Shown here: one piece after another, positions 11,097 to 23,000 of the stretch
Numbering within the stretch: position 1 is the stretch's first letter
Layout of the letters: each line of letters starts with the position of its first letter
Source of the DNA: Bombyx mori
Lineage: Eukaryota > Arthropoda > Insecta > Lepidoptera > Bombycidae
Assembly: GCF_030269925.1 (NCBI RefSeq)
Contig: NC_085117.1
Location: forward strand, 7,378,731-7,442,730
Direction: 5' to 3'
Length of the DNA: 64,000 bases
The notes under the pieces: model-generated
Database searches by the model: none
Told to the model about the DNA's origin: nothing
The model's input: the letters and a program-made list of their open reading frames with translations, nothing else
Program-made: the position numbers and the translations under genes

Positions 11097-14000
11097 GTAA
11101 GACAGTAAATTTTTATTCTTACCACCACTTGTGTAAATGACATATGCATCATCAGCGTCTTAAAAATTTAAAAACAATGCCTATAGCCTTCAAAAGCAAT
11201 TGAGGATATTATGAGTGACTATCATCATTTAATTTTATGAATGGTGGCAATGAATAGAGCATAGTTGAACCATTATTTTACACAATTAGTCGTTGCTATA
11301 ATATGTGCTGTGATCACTGTTGTTTTGTTTTAGTTAAAGTTAACTTCATTATTTAAATAGTATTATAATGTAATGAGAATGTGACTGTAATATAAATGAG
11401 TCGTCTATTATCAAAGGTGGCAATCTGTGCATTTGGACAATTTTTTTTTATTGATATGTCAATACAGATTGATTTGAATATAATCGTCTCCTTCAAAGAA
11501 TACGGTTCAAAACCTGCATTAAATAAAGTTTAATAGTTAACCTGTTATTTATCTAAGATGTCGTTCCGAAGAGTTTTGTGACTGCCAGTGGAATACAAAG
11601 TCAATAATTCGTTTTTCTGATTTACCAATCATTGTCCAAAAGTCATATTGCCGCCTTTGATAATAGTCGACTCAAATGTAACAATAATGTGAGGATCGGT
11701 CATCTTAATGAGATTTGGACTGTGTGAAAGTGGATATGTGAGAGAAGGCTATGAGTGAAGACATGATATATTATCGGTCAAAATTGAAAACGAGGATATT
11801 CTGACCGAGCGCTGACTCCACACAGCGAGATACAGGCAAAATATGTATTGAATGCATGCAAAGGTTAAGTGAATTAAATTTTATGTTGGACAATTCCATT
11901 GGATAACATTCTTTATTGTAAAAAACACATCATTACAAGATTATACATGTTTCGAAGGAGGTTTGATGGGTAGGAGGTAAAACAGTTTCTGGCTTTTATT
12001 GACAGTAAAAACGTTGAACCTTTCAGATATCGATTAGTACGCTACAACGGAGTGTGGCGCGGATGCGACATAATGCAATGGATTATGGACAACACCAGTA
12101 ATAAAACGAGGTAAACATTCGATATTAATCATTAGCTAAATAGCCTAAACGATTGTGAGGTTGATGTGTGGCAGAATAATCCGGGCCTCCTGGTCGGTAA
12201 GTTCAGTGGCTGTCGGCTCAATGCAGCTACTTCAGCATATAGACCGCAGATAAAAGTTTATTGATATAAAATATACAGCACCTTTAAAGTTGGACATTTG
12301 TATATTAATGTAGATGATGCATTTATGATTTTACGGGTGGTAGGACGTCTTGTGAGTCCGCACAGATAGGCACCACCACCCTGCCTATTTCTGCCGTGAA
12401 GCAGTAATGCGTTTCGGTTTGAAGGGTGGGGCAGCCGTTGTACTGTTAAAAGTGAGACCGTACATTCATGTCTCATGGCTCAAGATGGGTGGCGGCATTT
12501 ACGTTGTCGATGTCTATGGGCTCCGGTAATCACTTAACACCAGTGAGCTCATCCATACATCCAAGCAAAAAATTAAAAAACTGTAGGTGGATCGTCATTA
12601 ATTGTTCCCAGAGCCCAGGCGACGAGCGTGTGCCAGGCGCTGCTGAGTGCGGGCTACGTGCAGGGCGCGACTCCCGACCCTCACTTTGCAGACTACGCGC
12701 TGTACCGGCCGCTGGCCGAACTACCGACCCTCGCCCACGACCAGCCCCGTCAGTGCCAACCAGCTACTCATAGATAATACACATAAATTAGTTATAGATA
12801 ACTAACTTAAGCACTCAACAAAAATGCTCACGGGCGTTGGCCACTAGATGGTTTCGCTTCGAATAGTTTTTCATTGCCGTGCCCGTGGATGGCAGTATCA
12901 TATCACCTATCCTCTATTTTATTTTTAATGAAAGATTTTGTAAATTTTCAGAAACCACAAATTGATAAAATTTAATCAATTTGTCTATAACAAATAAAGA
13001 CTTGTATGATTTATAAAAATTTTAGGTATCTGTGTTTAGTTATACAATAATTAAATGCCTTAACTTTAACAACATATAAGCTTAGGAGCATGCGCTACAA
13101 GATGTCGCTAGTTTTCATACAAAAAAATCTTTGTCTTAAAGTATCGCAGTTTCAGGGCCCTGCAGCTTCTTGTACTCCATATTTGTCTTAAAGTATTGCA
13201 GTTTCAGGGCTACTTGTGGAGTACAAGTACAACAAAGACAATGACTGCTCAATCATCATTTTGAAACATAATTTATTTTACAGCGGCTGAAGAATGCACT
13301 CGAATCGTTGAGAGCGTGTCGTCTTACTGCCTGGATCTAAATCTAGACGACAGCTCGGCCCGGCTCATCAAAACAAATAAAGCAGGTTAGATTTATGACT
13401 TTATCCTCAGCGAAATCAGAAACTTAAAACTGGGATATTGGGCCGCGCCTCCATACCGCATTATGCCGCGGTGTCGGAAATCCCTGCTCATGTAACTTTA
13501 TGCCGAGGGCCACTTGACTCATAAGCTTCTATACACAGTGCAACAGAATTACAGCCATACACCTCTAGTCATAAGGTCGAAATATCGATTGATAACCGGA
13601 AACTGATTACAAAACAATTAAGCAAAGTAGTTACGATTGATATTGACTGAATCAGGTGCTCGGTCCGATTTAGAGAGTAAGAATAGCCGCTATACGTTAT
13701 AGTTGAGATTTAGACCTCATGTATCAAGCTGGATGGCGACAGTCATGTCATGAGGTCTGGGTTCGGGTCACCACTTAGCACAAGGTGAGCAGTGAGCTTT
13801 TTCACTACGTGTTATATCTTAAGTGTCTATAAATTATTTAGGCCTTATTTAGACCAGAAATAATGTATACCAATTTGAGTAAACTTTTACGCGATCGAGA
13901 AGTTAAAAAACTCGCACTGAGCACACAGTTAATGTCGTTAACGTTTCGCTCCTTCCTAGAACAACGGGCGCCTTCTTCGAGCGAAGACGAAACTCCAGCT

Positions 14001-17000
14001 GTTGAACACAATGAAGGTAGTCTCATTTAAATGTTATACAACGATCGGGTCATTGACCTATCTGAAAACAGATCAGCTGTCTCAAGCGATAATTATGAGC
14101 TAGTATATCTCCGGACCATAGATTATACACTTAATATATTCGAGATAGATGCGCAACTCTCATTTTTATTTTTGCTTTAGTTAAAGCCCGGTCCAGCAGG
14201 CGTCGCTACGGTCGATTATTAGTCTCCCTACCCCCCACCAGATGGCTTTTTTAGTAATTTTAATATTTTTAATAACTCTCTTTATGAAAAAATCTTATCG
14301 TTTAGAATCGCTGAAATTCCCGGTAGTACTTATGAGATATTAAGGAATGTTTGATTATGTTCAGCATTCTAATCGATAAGATCTTTTCATACAGAGAGAA
14401 AACAGTTTTTTAAAATAAAAAGCTGTAATTCTCTGTAAGCTATTTAATTTCCCTATATTACAAACAATTTTCTGTTAAAAGATTGTATGAACGTACAATT
14501 GTATAAAATTTCGAATAACAATAACTCCTCTAGATTAATCCTACTAGCGTACACATTAAATCGAAAGTTATCTAAAAGTTAATTAAGTCTAGATAATCAA
14601 ATCATTCAATGTCAATTAAGTCATTTGTGCGAAATATAAACATGTCAGCTTTCCATTACAAACATAGTAGACAATTTGAATTAAATTTAATAAATTTGTT
14701 TCTTAACGATAGCAGTTCTTGCTTAAAGTTGATCATGACAGATCATGACCTTGTATGAAAATACTACATCTATAAACACTACCTATGCTTCGTCATACAA
14801 TAATTGTCATTTAAACTAGCATTGTAGAGATAATACACACACTAAACTGAATACTAAAATAATCTTAGCATTCTTATAAATATTTAGAAATTTAAGAAAC
14901 GATTAACCCACAATCATGTTCATAACATGTGACATTTTGTTCTGCACAAACGTTTTGTTACATGATTTGAAAAACAAAAAAAAACAAAAAATGTTTAAAA
15001 AATGTAATGATGATTTAAAGTACTCTTAAATATTGATAGTTTGTACTTAATGACGCTTATAGTAATTTTAGACATGATTACATTAGTTATACTTTTATTC
15101 CCTATCTAAATTATTTCTATTCTGACGTTTCTGATGCTTTAGCTTTGGTAATACTAGATGAAACAAACAGCAGATTGAAAGAAAATCATCTTAAAGTTAA
15201 TTACATTAATTACAAACTATTAGTTTGCATTTTGTCACAAAAGAAGCTGATGTTCGTTACATGCAAATGAATTATAAACATACACATGCAAACATAAAAT
15301 GTAAATTTATCTTTTAATCCAAATTAAATGTACATTAATATTACATCTAAATAATAGAAATGGTTTCGAAATTTTTTATTGCACTCAACAGCAGATGAGC
15401 ACGCAACCCGGCTCATGATAAGTGGTCACCAGTGCTTATAAACTTCAGCAGTGCATAAGGGTTGCTATCACTGAAGTTTTAATAAATTATTAATATACTC
15501 AGTCACAAGCATATTGATTTCACATAATGAAAATGTAAGAAACATAATCATGTTTGGGCATTTTCATTTATATCTGCTCATACAGAAAACACAACTTAGC
15601 AAATATATTCCACAGTTAATCTAAATAATTGCAAATAATGCTTTTGAAGACCGTTGACTTTTGATCATTAATTAAAATCATCTTCTCGTAGAATTTACAA
15701 AAGGTTATTTACAAAAATTTATATCAGTATTTTCATATATTACTAACTTACTAATTACAACTATTCAAACGTAACTATAAGACGTATTATAACTATAAGA
15801 ACTAAACAACCTATTTTAAAACAAACAATTTAGTTCTTAAGAACTATTTCAATTATTAATTTAAAAATTATAAACATATTAAAAAAAAATTAAGATCCCT
15901 TGAGAGTTCACATTCCTTGCTGAATCAGTTTCTCTTCTGAAACGGAGAAACAAAGTATCTTAAGTATGTAACAAATATTGAAAAAATACGACCATGAAAA
16001 ATTGAGTGTTAATGTAATCATACTTACAAATTAATATATTACATAACACGTTCTGGTTCAAATATAGTGCATCAATCTTTTCATGTTTCAGACATTTTAG
16101 TGCTCCTTATAATTTTTCCATAAAATTTTGTCATTATCAAACCTTTGTCTACAAAAATAAAAACATTATTTTATATTGGGTAGAAGGATGAACGTGGTCA
16201 CAGGCCACTTGGTGTAACTTGGTTATCAAACACCAGGAAACAAAACGTGAATGCAATCATCTAACTTTGGATGTGAAATCAATTGTGCTGTATTTTATTT
16301 AAACAGGAAAGCATGACTGATTGATCATTCCAAAAAACTAGTTCGGGCCCACTTGACAATAAGCATATAATACGCTGAGTTGCAAAACATAAATACTTCC
16401 ACCCATTCGAGACAATTTTATTATCTGAGGTGTGTGTGTGATAGTACGAGACTTAATACCGACTGTTTTGATCAAACTTAACATATATGATAGCTAGGCA
16501 GCAGAAATAGGAAGGACCATTAGTTGGTGCTAATTCATTTAATTATATTATGAATAATAATTCTGTTAGCAAATAATATACCGGGAAAATAGTGTAAACT
16601 CACCGTTATCAAGGCATCCGAAATAGCATTTCATTTTCGTTCTTCGAGGCATGCTGATTTTTAATAATAAACTTTCTGTAAGAAATGAAAATAGTTACAC
16701 AGGCTTACGAAACGCTAACGAAGAAAAAAGTATTGGAGCCAAGTTATGTCTAAAGAGAATTCAAAACGGAGTTTCTCAATGTCTAATCGTCTAATATTCT
16801 CATAAAGCTAAAACATGCTCTAAATTAATACTACAACGTAAAATAACTCACACCAAGACAAAAAAAAAAACGATTTAAAAAATTAAATCGTTACGACATT
16901 TTGAAAACTTTTTTTTTTTTTGAGATTATTTTACGGCCCTGGAATTTTGAAAACTTCAAAGCAGTGTTTCCACTTACGTTTTTTTTAACACATTTTACCC

Positions 17001-20000
17001 TAGTTTCTTTTGAATTTTCCCTAAAATTTCCTAGACAACTTTCATAAATCCTTTATATAGAAAGCATAAATAAAATACAGAAAATAAACCACAGCATATT
17101 ATTTAATGTAGGTATATATAATATAAACGCCCCCAGAAGATCATAGATCTATAGGATTAGAATTTTCAAGGAAGTCGACGCATTGCTTTTATATTCTTTT
17201 GCTGCACACAACTTAACACTGTTCGGTTCTAAAAGTGAGCAATTGTTTGCTGGCAAAGTTGGGAACTTTCTATGAAGCAAGCCGTTCAGGGTTTTATTAG
17301 AAAGCCTGTTTCTTTTGTCAGTTTTTACATTTGAGAACACTGAATAATCTTTCCACCTCAGTCTTTGAAGAAGGAACTGCTAGCAAAAGTGAAATGACAA
17401 TTACAAGGTTTTCGTAAATGAAATTACCATGATAATCTTTCATGGTACATGAAGTACCTGTATATTACAATACAAGTAAGTTCTGGTGACATCAACGAAA
17501 ATAGGTAAATAAAAGTTCGGCGGATTATACTTATTGGGATTCTGGGGAATCCCTAAGAAAAAAGCAGTGGCTTAATCTATGATTTACTTTACTAGAGGGT
17601 TACTGTTGAATCAAACCTTCTTTATAGTTTTTATACACAACTCTGTTTTATTCTTTTACTTGTCAACTCGACTTAATGTCATTCTCTCTCCATAAAATAA
17701 AATGTTCATTGTTCTACTTTAATTATCGTTTATTTTAAAATTCACAACAGTTACTAGTATACTAGGCTTTGCTTTTTACCCCGAAATATCCTAAATCCTG
17801 GAATTTTTTAAATTGTCTTTATCATCCAAAATATCAGCTATTTTTCCCTAAAAAAGGGAGAATTCCCTAAAAGTGGAAGCACTGCTTCAAAGTACGCTAA
17901 CCTTTTTTATTGAGTCAGAACTCGTATCTGCCATCTAGTGAGTTTATTAGTTCATTAAGGCCAAAACGTTTCAAAAATGACCTCGCCGGTTCCTAAAGAT
18001 GACGCTAGTTGAATGTTCTTTTCCTTTGTATGGGAGTTGCACCCCCCTGCTCCGGACATAGGGGTGTGCGGTTGGCCTGATCTTAATTTTTTTTGTATAT
18101 GAATTCTCCCAAGTGTAAGGTTTTTGTTTTAATTGTATCCATAGGACACCATGGCGTGAATGGTGCATTGAGATGGCTGTCCCTCAAACCGGAACGTATG
18201 AGTGCTTCACGGTGAAAATTGGCAGGATTATGTCACCCATCCGTGTGTCCATACGGACCCACATAGCCCCCAATAACATTTCGATTTTATTTTCCTAATA
18301 TTCTCATGGACAGATTGCATTTTTTTTTGGGATTTTATGACCTGGTAACTAAGACCTTTAAGTCAAGTCTTATTTTAATTTATATTCGTATTTTTATGAA
18401 AAATGATAATATGGAGTGAAATGAAATGAAATGAAGATGATTAATTTGAGATGTTAATCAACTGGGATGAAATTAAATGAAATGAGATGAGATGATATGG
18501 GATGAAATATCTCAGTAAAATGGTGGTAATTTACTGAGATTTTTTCAGTGGACTTTTCGGAGGATCCCGAGAAGCTACGTCTATCGGCTTTGTTTCATTG
18601 TCCCATATTTGTGCACTTTCACAGATAGTAAATAGTTAATAAACCACCGTTTTTACACATGTAAACCCGAAGAAACACTAAATAGACAAAATAAAACAAA
18701 TCACACAACTTCACCCCTCGCGTTCCCGCCAAAAAGTCGAACAGATTATAAGGTTATTATCTTCCATAGAGTACAATGAATCGAGTAACGTATGTCGCGC
18801 GATTTGGTGCTCCGGCGAGGAACACCTCCGACTGCTGCTGCGGCAGTGCGCGGCGCGGCGCGGCCTCTCCGCGGCCTGGCTGCACGTGCTGCTGCCCCTG
18901 TGCCAACGAGCCGCCGACCTCATCAATTTAGGTAAACCGCACCTATTTAATTATCATTTAAAAAAAAACACAGTTCATATTATTAGTATCTAGGAAACTT
19001 AATATGAAATTTTTGTAAACAATACATAATTGACTTTGAAAATTTTACAGCTATCATCATTGCTTTTTGCATTTCTATTTCAACGGTCAGGGCAAAATGG
19101 ATTGGATTGTTTGGTTACCCAACCACTTATAAATATGAATAATTTAGCAGGAGAGAGAGAAGGGAGATCAGCTGTGGGATCAACAGAGTATCGACGGCTG
19201 TTAACATCAAGGTGTATCTTCAAAAGCGCCCTTTATCCTGATGTTGTTATTGCTTCTGATCTTGATCTTAAGTCACAGAAAATATCTTCCGCGTCATGGA
19301 TTAACAGATTTTTCTCAAAAATGACAAAAATTGAGTTTACCCATCATACGCTAGGCAGCGGCTTGACTCTACCCCCGGCATTGCTTACGTCCACGAGTGG
19401 CGGTAACTCCCCATCAGGTGAGCCGTAAGCTTGGCAATTCAAAAAACATATAGATTGATAATGAACAGGACAGCATAATGAGAGTTTGTTTTCTTCTGAC
19501 CCTAATGTTTTAGTTTCCAGTGTAGAGATATTCCTCTTGGCTTGACAAAAATATCAGCCCACTGAGTTTCTCGCCGGATCTTCTGTGGGTCGCGATTCTG
19601 TTCCGGTGGTAGATTCTGCGAAGCACTGCTCTTGCTAGGGCTGGTGTTAGCAAATTGTCTGAGGTTGAGCCCGTGAACTCACCTACCCGTCCGCGCGTAG
19701 CTAGAATTAGCCCCTTCGGCTACCAGAGAATAGGTAGGGAAAAAAACAAAGACATTTAATTTTTTGATCGTGATAGAGCCATTAGCTCCGTTCCGTGTTA
19801 TAAACATGACATCATTCCCAATTTCTAAAATCGATGATAGTGTCGATTTTGGCGAGTATGTCACAACTATCCTGCTTTGTTGTCCTTAAAAAATCACCTG
19901 AACACCGTTGAACATTCAAGATTACACACTTTCCTAAGATGTAGCAGTTTGCCGTCCGTACATCTCGTAAAAAATGTATTCGCTGAGCGTCGGAAGCGCT

Positions 20001-23000
20001 AATTCGGATTACTTGGCTTGTCTCCTGTCTTTCTTGACATTATAGGGAAAATTAAAAACTGTTAACATTTACTAATCTCTAAATTATTAGTTCTCCGACG
20101 CGATTACCCTCACGAAGTTTCGAAGATATGCTCACGCGACGCCGCTGTGGTGTCGCCTGATGGCAATGTGGTTGACGTTGATTGCTCGCAGACTAAATAC
20201 TCATTGCAAAATTCGCATAAAATCGAAGGTGAAATACTCATAATTTCACTATCAAAGAAGTACGTTAAATTCTTAACTCGATATTATACACGTCGAACGC
20301 GGTGACACCACGCATCAGATTTTAATTTAACAAAAGTTTGAAATTTACAATAATTTGTTTATTTTTTCTCTGATGCCAAATCGAAAATTCTTGAGCTTGC
20401 AGCTACTAGTAGTATAGGTATGACAAACAAATTTTCCTTAGGTGTTGTTGACCAATCCACGAGAATCCTATCTTCAATATGACACTGAAAGGCTTATTAC
20501 ACTTGGCTAAATTTAGTAGACAATTCAGAAGCAAATTTAGAAGCTTCTGATTACACTGTTCTTAATTCAGTTACTAAATCAATTGCCAATTTAAACGCGA
20601 CGAAGTTGGACGTGTCGTGTGTGTCCGAGTATAGCCCCAGTATTGTCTAGACGACAAAAAATTGGTCTTGGCGTACCCTCGCTGTCGGCTCAGTTAAATA
20701 AAAATAAGAATATGAGTAAAGAAATATTTATTGCTGCGCGGAAAGTTAGCAAATATGAACATTATGAGTGATTTAGAACCAGCAGACTTCAGAAATTATC
20801 AACGAATGGATTCGAGATCGTTTGACCTAGTGACACCGTTTATTCAAAAGCAGGATACTATCCTACGAGATAGTATAAGTTCAAAAGAAAGATTGGTTGT
20901 AACATTAAGATTTTTTGCAACAGGAAATTCGTATCAAGATTTAAAATTTAGTTCTTTAATATCCCAACCTCTGCTGACAAAAATTATCCCTGAAACATGT
21001 CTGGCATATTAAATAAAGGTATAACTACTTTTTATTCGGAAGTAAAAACAAACTAAAACGTCCTTACGCGACTGAAATCATTATCTGACCTAACCTTCGA
21101 GCTTGTGCCAAAACCTTGGGGCTAAGCCTGGTTTATTGAGATGTCGGATACAAACAAAGAACACTTATTAATCTGTCATATTTTAAAATACTAAATGCGT
21201 TTATAATTAGGCTTCTAAATCTAAATTATTTAGTCAGAAAACATCCTTGCTACTGAATGCTAATACAGTACTACATTTCACTGTTTTCAGTCGCCCAAAT
21301 TTAGCAAAGTTTGCTACGGTTCAAGATGGAAAGGGAAGGAGACCCACATATAAAAAGTTAATAAATATAACCACTCAGATAGCGACAACATCCCACTCTT
21401 CCCTGTGAAAGGAAGCGAACGATCATTGATGGCTAATGGTTAGCTAACCATTGCCTGCCTCACGCTCAGGATGCCGCGCCACGCCTCATCATCGTGGTTG
21501 TCGATCATTCACGTAGTGTGAAGTTCTCGGTAAGAGCTTACTATAGAAATGATCCTATGAAGTAAGGTCTTGTCGAAAATTGTTGCTAACGAATCACGTC
21601 ATACGACGATGGAATATCTCGTCAGCGCGATTCAGTTTCTGTGCATAAATCTGACAGTGACATCTATTGGTGACGCAAGGCATATACATTGTGCTGTGAA
21701 CACGTGTTTACATTGAAAATAGATTGCGTGGAACACGTGTCAATATAAATTTGAGGTTATTTACCTTATCAATAAATACCATTATTATTTTGAGTGCATT
21801 AAACTGGTTTAAAAATCTAAAGGCAACATTATTATTCTATTAATTAAATGGTACAAGCTTGCATTAATAAATTATGAGAATTATGCCGTAGTTATAGTTG
21901 AGAGTCAAAAATATTTTTATTTTTGGCCTTATTCATTTAGTAATTTAAAGATGTATCCGTGCTTTATTGAAAAAAAAAGAAAGAAAAAATCAACCCAATA
22001 ATTATCTGAACATAAAAGAAAATCAAGGGACGACATTCATGTTTTTGATCATTTTCATTTGTTTGCTAATACCAATGCAAAATGAAAGCTGTAGGTTAGT
22101 CGTATCGCAGATGTTTGTTATGTTAATGTGTTCACACCAAGGTTACACAATCTAGGTCACATGATGACATCAGTCGCGGTCATTGAACGTGCCAAGTTTA
22201 CGAATGTTGTCAATAGATGTCTCTGACCTGTTTTATTACTAGCTATTGAGATACCACAACCAGAAGTACATAACCACAACCGCAGTGAGACTCAATTGCC
22301 ATCAGAAGGGTCTTAACTGACTCGACTGAACAGCGAGTGATGAGATCGGATATGAATCGTTGTGATTAATTTCCGCTCGCTCGTAGGTCACCTATCGCAG
22401 ACTTGCCTGTCGAATATCTGACGCTGTTTTTGGCCACATTTAAATAACAAATCGCTTTATATTATATACTAGCGAGTTAGCGACCCGCCCTCGCTTCGCT
22501 TCGGAAACTGTAATTTAGTATTGATTTCTCCACTATTTAATGGATGTTATTATACATATAAACCTTCCTCTTCAATCACTCTATCTATTAAAAAAAAACC
22601 GCATCAAAATCCGTTGCGTAGTTTTAAAGATTTAAGCATACATAGGGATATAGGAACAGAGAAAGCTACTTTGGTTTATACTGTGTAGTGATTAGCGTAA
22701 AATGTATCACTGAGCTGAAAAGATAGATACATAAATTATATAATGTGTCTCTCATACTCTCTTAACGAAAACGGCACATGTTACATGATGTAACAGTTTC
22801 TTTCTACCTATTCGCTAGTAGACTTGAGGCTATTCGGGCTAAACCGGCAGGGGAGAGCTTTAGGGAGAGACTCAAACTTGAAAGATATGCTAACATCTGC
22901 CCTAATATTCCTAATAAAAATACTTTACCGAATAGGTTTGACGATCTCGCGTTGGCGAACATTCAGTTCGTGCGGCACTCCCTTATCGAGTTTTTCAACC

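Noticed and set aside
21430..21455. AATGGTTAGCTAACCATT palindrome as a regulatory operator
   Set aside because: An isolated 18-bp palindrome in an AT-rich intron with no second copy or context.
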